In this document: positions 26,075 to 35,353 of the stretch, piece by piece
How the letters are laid out: the number at the start of each line of letters is the position of its first letter
How positions within the stretch are numbered: the first letter of the stretch is position 1
DNA from: Sinimarinibacterium flocculans
GTDB lineage: Bacteria; Pseudomonadota; Gammaproteobacteria; Nevskiales; Nevskiaceae
Assembly: GCF_003201205.1 (NCBI RefSeq)
Contig: NZ_QICN01000013.1
Location: forward strand, 1-64,000
DNA length: 64,000 bases
Direction of reading: 5' to 3'
Notes under the pieces: generated by a model
Told to the model about the DNA's origin: nothing
The model's input: the letters and a program-made list of their open reading frames with translations, nothing else
Database searches by the model: none
Made by a program: the position numbers and the translations under genes

Positions 26075-27012
26075 CAGCCCGACTCCGCGCCGGCGGCGAA
26101 CGGGGAAAGTTCGACGCGATAGCGCGCGCGCAGCGCCTGCAGCGCCGCCTGCCTGCGCTCATCGCGCTGCGAGACCGCCCAGGCGGTGGCGGCGCGCGCG
26201 CCGACGCGCGCGAGATCCGGCGAACGCGCCTCGACGCGCGATTCGACGAAGACGAAGTGCATGCCGAACGTGGACCGCAGCGGTCCGACCCACTGCGCCG
26301 CGGGTACGGCGGCGAGCGCGTGCGCGAAATCCGTGCCGTAGCGCCGCGCCAGTTCGGCCTCGCTGGCCGGGGGCTGGCGTGCGCCGAGCGGAAAGGCATC
26401 GCCGAGCGCGTGCGGGACGCCCCCGCGCACAAGCTCGGCCTGCACCGCCGCGATGCGCGGATCGTCCGCGTCCGCGAACCAGATCTGGCGGAAGCCGTGC
26501 CGCGCCGGTCCGGCATAGCGCGTGTCATGGTCGTGGACGTAGGCGCGCAGCGTCGCCTCGTCGGGCACCGCCGGCGCCAGCACGCGACGCTCCATGACCT
26601 GCAGCAGGCGCCGTCGCACGACCGGATCGCTGCGCGACATGCCGAGCGCGCGCGCCTCGAACAGCAGGGCGTCCTCGCTGGCGCGACGCTCCGGAAACAC
26701 GAAGCGCATGTTCGCCAGCAGGCGTGCACGCGCGACCGGGTCGACGCCATCGAGTTCGAGCCGCAGGGCTTCGGCGAGCAGCAGCTCTTCGTCGACCGCC
26801 CGCGCGAGCTGCGCCTGCCACTCCGCATCGGCGGGTGCGCGGTCGAGCTGACGGCGCCACTCCGCATGCAGGTTCGCCTGCATCGCGGCGTCCACCGTGA
26901 TCACCGCATTCGCGGGTGCCGGCGCATCCGCGCGCCACGCGTGCTCGGCGGCGAACAGCAGGCCGCCGATCAGCGCGAAGTGCAGCAGGGGCTGGCGCAG
27001 TACGCGTCGCAT
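26074..27012 (-). CDS. Membrane-anchored parvulin-type peptidyl-prolyl isomerase
   Basis: A 312-residue protein with one N-terminal transmembrane helix (LLHFALIGGLLFAAEHAWR) that leaves the rest in the periplasm. An all-helical SurA/PrsA-like chaperone region follows (VDEELLLAEALRLELDGVDP). Residues about 165-265 form a PPIC rotamase domain (FRQIWFADADD, then GPLRSTFGMHFVFVESR). It probably folds or escorts an exported partner. The gene sits 2 bases from the DUF3604 gene stop and overlaps the HupE start, so these three proteins are made together, and one of them may be its client. Confidence 0.85.
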   Translation of the reverse strand: MRRVLRQPLLHFALIGGLLFAAEHAWRADAPAPANAVITVDAAMQANLHAEWRRQLDRAPADAEWQAQLARAVDEELLLAEALRLELDGVDPVARARLLANMRFVFPERRASEDALLFEARALGMSRSDPVVRRRLLQVMERRVLAPAVPDEATLRAYVHDHDTRYAGPARHGFRQIWFADADDPRIAAVQAELVRGGVPHALGDAFPLGARQPPASEAELARRYGTDFAHALAAVPAAQWVGPLRSTFGMHFVFVESRVEARSPDLARVGARAATAWAVSQRDERRQAALQALRARYRVELSPFAAGAESG

Positions 27013-27014
27013 GC

Positions 27015-29009
27015 TCAGTCGGTTCCGGGCGCGTACCAGATCGGCGAGGTCCAGGCGCGTTCCTGCACGGTCCTGGGATAGTCCGCGTCGCAGCAACCGG
27101 CCCATTCCTCCGGTACCGCGTCCGGATCGCTGCAGTCGATGCCGGCGGCGACGCACTGGCGCGTGGCCCAGCGGCACCCGGGGTTGTCGATCACCCGCGC
27201 GTACCAGAACGCGGACTGCGCAGGGTCGAAATCCGGGTCTTCCCAGACGGCGCACAGGCTCGAGAAGCCGTTGCCGCTGGTCTCGCAGTTGGCGAGGTTC
27301 ACGCTCGCGCCGTTGTCCGGGTCGCCGGCGACCTCGTAGACGCGCTCGTGGCGGCCATCGGCATCGACCCAGCCCTTGACGATCTGGATGCGCTGCAGCG
27401 GCTCGGCCGGATCGCCGGGCGCGCCCGGATCGCGCAGCGCCGACACCGCGAAGCGCGGTCGCGCCGCGACGGGCGACGACAGATCGCCGCCCATCGGCAC
27501 GCCCTGCGCGTAGCCGGTCTCGACGAGATCGCCGCGCGCGCACAGATCGGGCGGCAGCGTCCAGCCGCCGAAGAAGCGGACGACCGGGCGGTGTCCGCTG
27601 GTCGCGTAGGCTTCGCGTCGACGCAGCGCCGCGAACAGCGCAACGCGCGTGTTCTCCTCGGCCCAGACCACGGCCAGCCCGCCGGGACTGTTCTCGATCA
27701 GGTCCGGCAGACCGGCCGGCAGCTCGTTGCGCGCGCCACCGCCGGCGCCGCCATGCCCGGGATAGGCCGCCTCCGAGGTCAGGCCGGGCGTGCCCAGATG
27801 CGTGTCCGAGCTGCCGACGAAGCCGTACTTGAAGGGATTGGCGCCGAGCGTGCGCTCCAGCGCCAGGCCCTCGGCGAGCGCATTGCGCAGGAAATCCTGT
27901 TCCAGCGGCGCGCCGCTCGCCGACGGGCTGATCTGGCTGCCGATGAAGTTGCGGTAGGCCAGCAGCTCGAAGCCGCAGAGCTCGTCGTTGGCACCGGCAC
28001 CCACCGTCCCCAGGCATTCGGACTGACCCTTGTGCTGGTAGATCTCGGCAAGCGGCTCGTTGGCTTGGCGGATCTGCGCGAACTCGCGGGTGTAGTCGTT
28101 GTTGAAACGGTCCTGGGCCTCGAACATCAGGCCGCCCGACAGATTGGAGTTGTGCGGAATCGTCAGGTAGTCGCAGCCCTCGACCTGCGCGCACTGCTCG
28201 TCGAGCGCCTGCCACAGCAGTTCCGGCCGCGGATACTCCTGGTAGGCCGGCGGAATCTGCGGCACGACGTCGCTGCGGAAGATGACGTTGCGATGCAGGT
28301 TGTTTGACAGCGGCGCGCCGGTCCACTCGTAGCCGACAAAGGTCGTGAAGCGGCACTCGTCGCTGCCGTCATTGAAGGTCGCCGCTGCGAGCTGGATGTC
28401 CTGCCAGGGCGTCATCGCCGCGTCGAGGCAGATCTGGCCGCCCAGACCGCAGTACGGCAGTCGCGGGATGCTGCCACCCGTGCCAACGATGGGCAGGTCC
28501 GAGATCAGCGGAATATCCGGCGGTACCGGGAACTGCGGCAGCTCCGGCAGACCGACCGCGGCGAGATTGAAGATGATGAACGACTGATCCGGGAATCTGC
28601 GGTAGAGGATGCACTCTGCGCCGTAGTAGCCCAGATAGTCCGGGTTGGTGCAGATCTCGGTCTCGCCGAACAGCTCGGCGTGGTCGGTGACCGCGGCAAA
28701 ATCCAGCGGCCGCGCCAGCTGGGTCGTGCGCAGCGGCTCGCCGTTGGCGTCATACGGCTGGATGCCGAGGCGCTCGCCGGCGGCGAAGCGATAGGCCTCG
28801 TGCGGGCCGACGATCGTGCCCTGCGTATTCGCATCCAGCGAATAGCGCGTATGCACGTGCAGATCGCCGAAGTACGGATTGCGCAGCGCGCTGTAGCCGA
28901 CGCAGCGGCCGCTGCCGTCCGGCGGCGTGTCGACCTGCGTCGTGCTGTCGCCGCAAGCGGCGAGCAACATGCCGGCGAGCAGTGCCGCCGAGTGTTTCGT
29001 ACCTCTCAT
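27015..29009 (-). CDS. DUF3604 (PHP-like) lipoprotein
   Basis: A 664-residue lipoprotein. The ATG at 29009, behind a GAGAGAGGGG Shine-Dalgarno, gives MRGTKHSAALLAGMLLAACG with a lipobox. The frame upstream of this translates an intergenic repeat and is not coding. DUF3604 features are YFGDLHVHTRYSLDANTQG, AVTDHAELFG, TFVGYEWTG, IPHNSNLSGG and GSSDTHLGTPG, which hold the expected metal-binding His and Asp. The C-terminus has several Cys pairs. The family is thought to hydrolyse phospho- or sulfoesters, but this is unproven. It is the first gene of the envelope operon. Confidence 0.9.
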   Translation of the reverse strand: MRGTKHSAALLAGMLLAACGDSTTQVDTPPDGSGRCVGYSALRNPYFGDLHVHTRYSLDANTQGTIVGPHEAYRFAAGERLGIQPYDANGEPLRTTQLARPLDFAAVTDHAELFGETEICTNPDYLGYYGAECILYRRFPDQSFIIFNLAAVGLPELPQFPVPPDIPLISDLPIVGTGGSIPRLPYCGLGGQICLDAAMTPWQDIQLAAATFNDGSDECRFTTFVGYEWTGAPLSNNLHRNVIFRSDVVPQIPPAYQEYPRPELLWQALDEQCAQVEGCDYLTIPHNSNLSGGLMFEAQDRFNNDYTREFAQIRQANEPLAEIYQHKGQSECLGTVGAGANDELCGFELLAYRNFIGSQISPSASGAPLEQDFLRNALAEGLALERTLGANPFKYGFVGSSDTHLGTPGLTSEAAYPGHGGAGGGARNELPAGLPDLIENSPGGLAVVWAEENTRVALFAALRRREAYATSGHRPVVRFFGGWTLPPDLCARGDLVETGYAQGVPMGGDLSSPVAARPRFAVSALRDPGAPGDPAEPLQRIQIVKGWVDADGRHERVYEVAGDPDNGASVNLANCETSGNGFSSLCAVWEDPDFDPAQSAFWYARVIDNPGCRWATRQCVAAGIDCSDPDAVPEEWAGCCDADYPRTVQERAWTSPIWYAPGTD

Positions 29010-29031
29010 CCCCTCTCTCCCACTGTGGTCT

Positions 29032-29110
29032 GTCATTCCCGCGCAAGCGGGAATCCAGGACGCAGACACGTGCCTCGCGATCACTGGATGCCCGCCTGCG
29101 CGGGCATGAC
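29032..29110. repeat. REP doublet of the GTCATTCCCGC family
   Basis: GTCATTCCCGCGCAAGCGGG at 29032 and its partial inverse CCCGCCTGCGCGGGCATGAC ending at 29110 are two imperfect palindromes facing each other around a 25-base spacer. This matches the widespread proteobacterial repeat whose translation gives PACAGMT. It lies between the DUF3604 and hydrolase genes. A degenerate copy lies at 56873-56947. Confidence 0.85.
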
Positions 29111-29127
29111 GTCTCCGATCGCGCCTC

Positions 29128-30090
29128 TTACCGGCTCTCGCCCAGCGGCTGCAAAAATGCCTGCACCGCTGCCAGCGTGCGCGCCGGATCTTCCTCGTGC
29201 GGCACATGGCCAAGCTCGTCGAACATCACCAGCTCGCTGCCGGCAATGTCCTGATGAAAACGCTCGCCGTCGGCCGGCGGAATCAGGCGGTCCTGGCCGC
29301 CCCACAGAATCAGCGTCGGCACCGTCAGCTCGCGGATGCGCTCGGACCCGGGACCGGCCTGGGCCTGGGCGAAGCGCTGGCGCAAAGCCTCGCGGTTGCC
29401 GGCGCGCAGCGTCAGCTCGTAGTAGCGGTCGACCAGCTCCGGCGTGACCTTGCCCGGATCGCCATAGACGTTGCGCACGCTCGCATCGATCATGCCGCGC
29501 GGCAGCGTGACCCGCATCAGCGGCGCCAGCCACGGCGTGCGCGCGATGCGAAAGCCGATCGGCACGTCCTCGGGCTTCAGCGGGTAGCCGGCGGCATCGA
29601 CCAGCACCAGCGCCGCAACCCGCCGCGGATGCGCGAGCGCGGTCTGCCAGGCGACCTGGCCGCCGAAGGAATTGCCGGCAATGATCGCGCGACGCACGCC
29701 GAGCCGATCGAGCAGCGCGACCACGGTTTCGACATAACGCTCGATCCGGTAGACGCCGTCCGGCGTCGGCCCGGTCAGACCGAAGCCGGGCAGATCGAGG
29801 CGGATCACCCGACGCTGCTCGCTGAGGCCGGCGGCCCAGCCATCCCAGGTATGCAGCGACGCCGAGGTCCCGTGCAGTAGCACGATCGGCGTGGTGCCCT
29901 TGCGCGGCCCTTCGTCGCGCAGGTGCACGCGCATGCCGCCGATGCGCACGAACTCCGACGGCGGCGGCGCCCAGCGCGCGCTCAGTTCCTCGACGCTGCG
30001 GTCGGGCGCCCAGCTCAGCACCAGGGCGGTGCCTACGGTCAGCACCAGCAGCAGGCCGACGCCGAACAGAAAGCGATAGAAGACGCGCAT
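29128..30090 (-). CDS. Membrane-anchored alpha/beta hydrolase
   Basis: A 320-residue hydrolase with one N-terminal transmembrane helix (FLFGVGLLLVLTVGTALVL). The fold has VLLHGTSASLHTW (oxyanion hole), GNSFGGQ (nucleophile Ser), WGGQDRLIP (Asp) and ELGHVPHEEDP (His), so a complete triad. It is followed after 12 bases by an SDR on the same strand. The substrate is unknown; the anchor suggests action at the membrane on a hydrophobic ester or C-C bond substrate. Confidence 0.9.
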   Translation of the reverse strand: MRVFYRFLFGVGLLLVLTVGTALVLSWAPDRSVEELSARWAPPPSEFVRIGGMRVHLRDEGPRKGTTPIVLLHGTSASLHTWDGWAAGLSEQRRVIRLDLPGFGLTGPTPDGVYRIERYVETVVALLDRLGVRRAIIAGNSFGGQVAWQTALAHPRRVAALVLVDAAGYPLKPEDVPIGFRIARTPWLAPLMRVTLPRGMIDASVRNVYGDPGKVTPELVDRYYELTLRAGNREALRQRFAQAQAGPGSERIRELTVPTLILWGGQDRLIPPADGERFHQDIAGSELVMFDELGHVPHEEDPARTLAAVQAFLQPLGESR

Positions 30091-30102
30091 ACCGGTTCGG
30101 CC

Positions 30103-30876
30103 TCAGCTCTTGTTGACGTTCGCGGCGTCGAGAAATGCCGGCCGCTCGCCGCCGCCGTGCAGCATCAGGTTCGTCCCCGAGACATAGGCTGCGGCATCCG
30201 AGGCCAGCCAGACGCAGGCGGCGCCGATGTCGGCCGGCTCCGCCAGCCGCTGCAAGGGGATGGTCTTGGCGACGGCGGCGACGCCGGCCTCGTCGCCGTA
30301 GTGCAGCGCCGACAGCTCGGTGCGCACCGGTCCGGGACTGACGCTGACGACGCGCACCTTCGGCGCCCATTCGACCGCGAGCGACTGCACCAGGCTCAGC
30401 ACCGCCGCCTTCGAGGCGCCATAGGCCGCAGTGCCCGGCGACGGCCGCAGCGCACTGACGCTGCCGACGAACTCGATCACGCCGCCGCCGTCCTGCCGCT
30501 GCATCAGCGCGTTGGCCTTCTGGGCGAGATGGAACGGCGCCAGCAGGTTGAGCGCGAAGATCTTCTCGTGGAAGCGCGGCGAGGCGGTGTCGGCCATCGC
30601 GAACGGCGCCCCGCCGGCGTTGTTGACCAGCACGTCGAGCCCGCCGAGACGCTGCTCGATCTGCGCGAACAGCGCATCGACGGCCGCGGTATCGCGCACG
30701 TCGCAGGCGATGAATCCGGCGGCACGGCCGCCGTCTGCAACCGGCTCGGCCGGTGCCTCGCGGCCGCAGATGACCACCTCGGCCCCGGCGCGCAGGAACG
30801 CCCGGGTGATGCCGCGGCCGACGCCCTTGGCGCCGCCGGTGACCAGAACACGCTGTGCTGCCCCCTGCTGCGACAT
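30103..30876 (-). CDS. Short-chain dehydrogenase/reductase
   Basis: A 257-residue classical SDR. TGGAKGVGRG is the cofactor motif, NNAGGAPF follows, and the active site has Ser in VGSVSALRPS and YGASK with the 13-residue spacing. The C-terminus ends SGTNLMLHGGGERP. Context is upstream of the membrane hydrolase and divergent from the meta-cleavage genes at 31034, so an alcohol or ketone of that catabolic route is a likely substrate. Confidence 0.92.
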   Translation of the reverse strand: MSQQGAAQRVLVTGGAKGVGRGITRAFLRAGAEVVICGREAPAEPVADGGRAAGFIACDVRDTAAVDALFAQIEQRLGGLDVLVNNAGGAPFAMADTASPRFHEKIFALNLLAPFHLAQKANALMQRQDGGGVIEFVGSVSALRPSPGTAAYGASKAAVLSLVQSLAVEWAPKVRVVSVSPGPVRTELSALHYGDEAGVAAVAKTIPLQRLAEPADIGAACVWLASDAAAYVSGTNLMLHGGGERPAFLDAANVNKS

Positions 30877-31033
30877 GAATCCTCCTGTGCGAAGCGCATC
30901 CTAGGCGATGCGGCCGGCGCACCCGTAGTCCAATCGGGTGAAGCCGCCGATTTGCGCGCTGCGGGACCATGCGCCCCTCACCGCCGCAGCGGCCTGCGCG
31001 CCTGCGCGCCGCACGACCGGACGCCACCTGCCC

Positions 31034-31864
31034 ATGTCCAGCAAGCCCATTCCCGAGCATCAGTACGCGACGCTGCCCAACGGCTATCGCATCCACTACC
31101 TTGATGAAGGCAAGGGTCCGGTCGTCGTGTTCCTGCACGGCTCCGGCAACGGTGCCAGCGGCTACTCCAACTTCAAGCACAACTACCCGGCGCTGGTCGA
31201 GGCCGGCTACCGCGTCATCGTCCCGGACATGATCGGCTTCGGCTACTCCGACAAGCCGGACGACGTCGAGTACCCGCTGGACTTCTTCATCGAGTGCATG
31301 AAGCAGTTGCTGGACGTGGTCGGTATCGGTCGCTACACCCTGGTCGGCAACTCGCTCGGCGGCGCCGTCGCCCTCGGCTTCGCACTGGCCCATCCGGATC
31401 ACGTCGAGCGCCTGGTGCTGATGGCGCCGGGCGGCCTCAACGACCTGCCGGATTATCTGGCGATGCCGGGCATGGCGATGATGTTCGGCCTGTTCAACTC
31501 CGGCGAGCCGGTGACCGAAGCGCGGATGAAGGAGTTCTTCCGCAAGGCCTTCGTCGTCGATCCCGACTGCGTGACCGACGAACTGGTGCGCGAGCGCTTC
31601 GGGATCATGAAGCTGCAGAACCCGCAGGTCATCAAGACCATGAAGGTGCCGAACATGACCGATCGCCTGGGTGAGATCGGCTGCCCGGCGCTGACGCTGT
31701 GGGGCCTCAACGAGAACATGATGCCGGACAGCGGCATCATGAAGCTGGCCAAGGGTCTGAAGAACGGCCGCATGGTGCTGGTGCCCAACTGCGGGCACTG
31801 GGTGATGATGGAGCACCGCGAACTGTTCAATCGCATGGTGCTGGATTTCCTGCGCAACGGCTGA
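31034..31864 (+). CDS. Meta-cleavage-product C-C bond hydrolase
   Basis: A 276-residue alpha/beta hydrolase of the BphD/TesD/MhpC group. It has FLHGSGNGASGYSNF, DMIGFGYSDKP and nucleophile GNSLGGAVALGFALAHP, and His in CGHWVMMEH. The acid position reads WGLNENMMPDSG where WGRDDRxxP is usual, so Asp may be replaced by Glu. The start at 31034 (MSSKPIP) is chosen by homology; earlier ATGs give Arg-rich sequence. The next gene starts 2 bases after its stop. It would split a ring-fission product into hydroxypentadienoate and an acid. Confidence 0.9.
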   Translation: MSSKPIPEHQYATLPNGYRIHYLDEGKGPVVVFLHGSGNGASGYSNFKHNYPALVEAGYRVIVPDMIGFGYSDKPDDVEYPLDFFIECMKQLLDVVGIGRYTLVGNSLGGAVALGFALAHPDHVERLVLMAPGGLNDLPDYLAMPGMAMMFGLFNSGEPVTEARMKEFFRKAFVVDPDCVTDELVRERFGIMKLQNPQVIKTMKVPNMTDRLGEIGCPALTLWGLNENMMPDSGIMKLAKGLKNGRMVLVPNCGHWVMMEHRELFNRMVLDFLRNG

Positions 31865-31866
31865 CC

Positions 31867-32664
31867 ATGGCGATCTCCGACGACCGCATCGCCGCACTCG
31901 GCGACGAACTGTTCACGGCACTGCGCACGCGCGCGGTGCTCGCGCCGCTGACCGAGCGCGAGACTGGCATCGACATCGAGGACGCCTACCGGATCTCGCT
32001 GCGCTTTCTCGAACGCCGTACCGCCGAGGGCGAGAAGGTCGTCGGCAAGAAGATCGGCGTGACCAGCAAGCCGGTGCAGGACATGCTCGGCGTGCACCAG
32101 CCGGACTTCGGTTTTCTGACCGACCGCATGTGGGTGAAGAACGGCGCCGTCGTCGGCATCGCGGGCAGCGGCCTGATCCAGCCGCGTGCGGAAGGCGAGA
32201 TCGCCTTCGTGCTGAAAAAGGACCTCAAGGGCCCCGGCGTCACCGAGGACCAGGTGCTCGACGCCACCGACTACGTCCTGCCGTGCTTCGAGATCGTCGA
32301 TTCCCGCATCAGGGACTGGAAGATCCGGATCCAGGACACCGTCGCCGACAACGCCTCCTGTGGCGTCTTCGTCGTCGGCGACGATCGCGTGAAGCCGCAT
32401 GCCCTCGATCTCGCCGCGGTGAAGATGGACATCACCAAGAACGGCGAGCACGTCGCCTCCGGCCTCGGCTCGGCGGTGCAGGGGCATCCGGCGACGGCCG
32501 TCGCCTGGCTCGCCAACACGCTCGGCCGCTACGGCATTCCGTTTCTGAAGGGCGAGATCATCCTGTCCGGTTCGCTGGCGCCCTTGCTGCCGGCGAGCCC
32601 GGGCGACCGTTTCCACATGACGCTGGCCGGCATCGGCGAGGCGTCCATCGGGTTTGAAGCATGA
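31867..32664 (+). CDS. mhpD: 2-keto-4-pentenoate (2-hydroxypentadienoate) hydratase
   Basis: Adds water to 2-hydroxypenta-2,4-dienoate to give 4-hydroxy-2-oxovalerate. The 265-residue protein belongs to the fumarylacetoacetase fold: [29 protein letters not shown] (metal-binding Glu residues) and CFEIVDSRI are clear, and the tail has [20 protein letters not shown]. It begins 2 bases after the hydrolase and its stop overlaps the next start (ATGA). Confidence 0.94.
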   Translation: MAISDDRIAALGDELFTALRTRAVLAPLTERETGIDIEDAYRISLRFLERRTAEGEKVVGKKIGVTSKPVQDMLGVHQPDFGFLTDRMWVKNGAVVGIAGSGLIQPRAEGEIAFVLKKDLKGPGVTEDQVLDATDYVLPCFEIVDSRIRDWKIRIQDTVADNASCGVFVVGDDRVKPHALDLAAVKMDITKNGEHVASGLGSAVQGHPATAVAWLANTLGRYGIPFLKGEIILSGSLAPLLPASPGDRFHMTLAGIGEASIGFEA

Positions 32665-33566
32665 AAAAGATCAAGTGCGCCATCATCGGTCCCGGCAACA
32701 TCGGCACCGATCTGCTGTACAAGTTGCAGCGCTCGAAGGTTCTGGAGCCGGTGTGGATGGTTGGTGTCGATCCGACGTCCGAGGGCCTGGCGCGCGCACG
32801 GCAGATGGGCTTGAAGGCGACCGACCAAGGCGTCGATGGGATGCTGCCGCACGTCAAGGAAGATGGCGTGCAGATCGCCTTCGACGCGACCAGCGCCTAT
32901 GTCCACAAGGACAACTCCGACAAGCTCAATGCGCTCGGCGTGATGATGATCGACCTGACGCCGGCCGCGATCGGGCCGTACTGCGTGCCGCCGATCAATC
33001 TGAAAGAGCACGCGGGCAAGCGCGAGATGAACGTCAACATGGTCACCTGTGGCGGCCAGGCGACGATTCCGATGGTCTACGCGGTGTCGCGCGTGCAGAA
33101 GGTCAAGTACGCCGAGATCGTCGCGACGGTGTCGAGCAAGTCGGTCGGCCCCGGCACGCGCAAGAACATCGACGAGTTCACCCGCACGACCGCCGGCGCG
33201 GTCGCGCGCATCGGCGGCGCCGATGAAGGCAAGGCGATCATCGTCATCAATCCCGCCGATCCGCCGATCATCATGCGCGACACCATCCACTGCCTGACCG
33301 TGGATGCGCCGAAGCAGAAGGAGATCGAGCAGTCGGTGAAGGACATGGTCGCCGAAGTGCAGAAGTACGTGCCCGGCTACACCCTGGTCAACGGCCCGGT
33401 GTTCGACGGCAACCGCGTGACCAGCTTCATGCAGGTCGAGGGCCTGGGTGACTTCCTGCCCAAGTACGCCGGCAACCTCGACATCATGACCGCGAGCGCG
33501 ACGCGCACCGCCGAGATGTTCGCGGAGGAAATCCTGTCCGGCCGGCTGACGCTGGAAGCGGCATAG
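32661..33566 (+). CDS. mhpF: Acetaldehyde dehydrogenase (acetylating)
   Basis: Converts acetaldehyde, CoA and NAD to acetyl-CoA. The 301 residues have [11 protein letters not shown] for NAD, the catalytic Cys in [12 protein letters not shown] (about residue 131), [17 protein letters not shown] and the C-terminal [19 protein letters not shown]. It forms a channelling complex with the aldolase DmpG/MhpE, encoded just downstream after a palindromic repeat insertion. Confidence 0.95.
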   Translation: MKKIKCAIIGPGNIGTDLLYKLQRSKVLEPVWMVGVDPTSEGLARARQMGLKATDQGVDGMLPHVKEDGVQIAFDATSAYVHKDNSDKLNALGVMMIDLTPAAIGPYCVPPINLKEHAGKREMNVNMVTCGGQATIPMVYAVSRVQKVKYAEIVATVSSKSVGPGTRKNIDEFTRTTAGAVARIGGADEGKAIIVINPADPPIIMRDTIHCLTVDAPKQKEIEQSVKDMVAEVQKYVPGYTLVNGPVFDGNRVTSFMQVEGLGDFLPKYAGNLDIMTASATRTAEMFAEEILSGRLTLEAA

Positions 33567-33577
33567 AACCCGTCACT

Positions 33578-33706
33578 CCCCTCTCCCGTGAGCGGGAGAG
33601 GGGTCGGGGGAGAGGGCCGCGCGCAGCGCGGGACACACACCGACGCGCCTGCGGCGCGCCCTCTCCCGGCCCTTTCGGGCCACCCTCTCCCGCAGGCGGG
33701 AGAGGG
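33578..33706. repeat. Paired palindromic repeat inside the meta-cleavage operon
   Basis: CCCCTCTCCCG (33578) and CGGGAGAGGGG (33593-33603) form one perfect stem, and 33683-33706 forms a second stem of the same sequence (CCCTCTCCCG...CGGGAGAGGG). Between them are GGCGCGCC-type GC palindromes. The unit separates mhpF from mhpE, an otherwise tightly packed pair. A single-stem relative lies at 54137-54162. Confidence 0.85.
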
Positions 33707-33734
33707 AAGCAGAAGCGATGCAAGGAGTATCGAG

Positions 33735-34796
33735 ATGAGCCAGAACCTCAAGGGCATCAGCATCAAGGTGCATGACATGTCGCTGCGCGACGGCATGCAC
33801 CCCAAGCGCCACCAGATCACGGTGGAACAGATGAAGAGCATCGCCAAGGGTCTCGACGAAGCGGGCTGCCCGCTGATCGAGGTCACGCACGGCGACGGCC
33901 TCGGCGGCGCGTCCGTGAACTACGGCTTTCCCGCCGCGACCGACGAGGAGTACCTGCGCGCGGTGATTCCGTTGCTCAGGCAGGCCAAGGTCTCGGCACT
34001 GCTGCTGCCGGGCATCGGCACCGTCGATCACCTGCGCATGGCGGCCGATTGCGGCGTGACGACGATCCGCGTCGCCACGCATTGCACCGAGGCCGATGTC
34101 TCCGAACAGCACATCAACCTCGGCCGCAAGATGGGGCTCGACACCGTGGGCTTCCTGATGATGGCGCACATGATCGAGCCCGAGCAGCTCGTCGAGCAGG
34201 CGCTGCTGATGGAGTCCTACGGCGCCAACTGCCTGTACGTGACCGATTCCGCCGGCTACATGCTGCCGGACGACGTGACCGCGCGGATCGGCCTGCTGCG
34301 CGAGAAGGCCAAGCCGGAAACCGAGATCGGCTTTCACGGCCATCACAACCTGTCGATGGGTGTCGCCAACTCGATTGCCGCGGTCGCGGCCGGTGCGCGT
34401 CGCATCGACTGTGCCTGCGGCGGCATGGGCGCCGGTGCCGGCAACACGCCGATGGAGGTTTTCGTCGCCGTGTGCAATCGCATGGGCATCGAGACCGGCG
34501 TCGACGTGTTCAAGATCAGCGACGTCGCCGAGGATCTGGTGACGCCGATCATGGACTTCCCGGTGCGCATCGACCGCAACTCGCTGACCCTCGGTTACGC
34601 CGGCGTGTACTCCTCGTTCCTGCTGTTCGCGAAGCGGGCCGAAGCCAAGTACGGCGTGCCGGCGCGCGAGATTCTGCTCGAGCTCGGTCGCCAGAAGATG
34701 GTCGGCGGCCAGGAAGACATGATCGAGGACACCGCGATCACGATGGCCCGCGCGCGCGGGCTGCGGGACAAGGCCCCCGGGGCCAGCGCCGCCTGA
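33735..34796 (+). CDS. mhpE: 4-hydroxy-2-oxovalerate aldolase
   Basis: Cleaves 4-hydroxy-2-oxovalerate to pyruvate and acetaldehyde. The 353-residue protein is a DmpG-type HMG-CoA-lyase-fold aldolase: [12 protein letters not shown] (metal Asp and catalytic His), [29 protein letters not shown] (metal His pair) and the C-terminal communication domain. AAGGAG at 33722 is 8 bases before the ATG at 33735. Its partner MhpF lies upstream. Confidence 0.96.
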   Translation: MSQNLKGISIKVHDMSLRDGMHPKRHQITVEQMKSIAKGLDEAGCPLIEVTHGDGLGGASVNYGFPAATDEEYLRAVIPLLRQAKVSALLLPGIGTVDHLRMAADCGVTTIRVATHCTEADVSEQHINLGRKMGLDTVGFLMMAHMIEPEQLVEQALLMESYGANCLYVTDSAGYMLPDDVTARIGLLREKAKPETEIGFHGHHNLSMGVANSIAAVAAGARRIDCACGGMGAGAGNTPMEVFVAVCNRMGIETGVDVFKISDVAEDLVTPIMDFPVRIDRNSLTLGYAGVYSSFLLFAKRAEAKYGVPAREILLELGRQKMVGGQEDMIEDTAITMARARGLRDKAPGASAA

Positions 34797-34807
34797 CGAA
34801 CCTCGCG

Positions 34808-35353
34808 ATGGGCGCGGACACGTCGGGGCCGATCCGCCAGCTCGCCTACGTCGTCGACGATCTCGACGCGAGCATCGATCGCTGGGTGCGGCTGCACGGC
34901 GTCGGCCCGTGGACGGTGTTCCGCAACGCGGCGATGCGCGGCAGCTGCCGCGGCGAGCCGACCGAGGTGCGCATGCACGTCGCGCTGTCGTACCGCGACG
35001 AGCTGCAGATCGAGCTGATCCAGTCGCTGAGCCGCACACCCTCGCCGTACCAGCATGCCGACGGCCGGCCGCGCCGCGGCATGCATCACATTGCCTGGCA
35101 TTCGACGGATCTGGATCGCGATATCGCCGACGCGAAACGGCGCGGACTGGCTCCGGTCTTCGAGGCCGGCAACGGTGTCGTGCGCGTCGCAGACTTCGAA
35201 GCGCCGGATGAATCCGGCCCGCTGTACGAGCTGATCGAAGCGGTGCCGGCGGTACTCGACGGCTTCGCCGACGGCTGCCGGCAGTGCGCCGACTGGGACG
35301 GCATCACGGCAATCGCGGCGGACTTCGATCTCGGCAAGCCGGCATCGCCATGA
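34808..35353 (+). CDS. VOC (glyoxalase-like) superfamily protein
   Basis: A 181-residue protein of the vicinal-oxygen-chelate fold. RQLAYVVDDLDASIDRWVRL opens the first repeat, with GVGPWTVF after it; RGMHHIAWHSTDLDRDIADA opens the second, where His ligands are visible. IELIQSLSRTPSPY follows the pattern of the Glyoxalase_4 subgroup, which includes isomerases and proteins of unknown role in aromatic and steroid gene clusters. It is too small for a ring-cleavage dioxygenase. It starts 11 bases after mhpE and overlaps the SDR start (ATGA). Confidence 0.86.
   Translation: MGADTSGPIRQLAYVVDDLDASIDRWVRLHGVGPWTVFRNAAMRGSCRGEPTEVRMHVALSYRDELQIELIQSLSRTPSPYQHADGRPRRGMHHIAWHSTDLDRDIADAKRRGLAPVFEAGNGVVRVADFEAPDESGPLYELIEAVPAVLDGFADGCRQCADWDGITAIAADFDLGKPASP

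Noticed and set aside
29081-31897. 938-codon minus-strand open frame
   Set aside because: It overlaps the membrane hydrolase and SDR genes in another phase and the meta-cleavage hydrolase antisense; the genuine motifs lie in the other frames.
34808-35353. VOC protein as the missing extradiol ring-cleavage dioxygenase
   Set aside because: At 181 residues it has just one pair of half-domains and lacks the longer two-domain extradiol layout; it fits the Glyoxalase_4 group.
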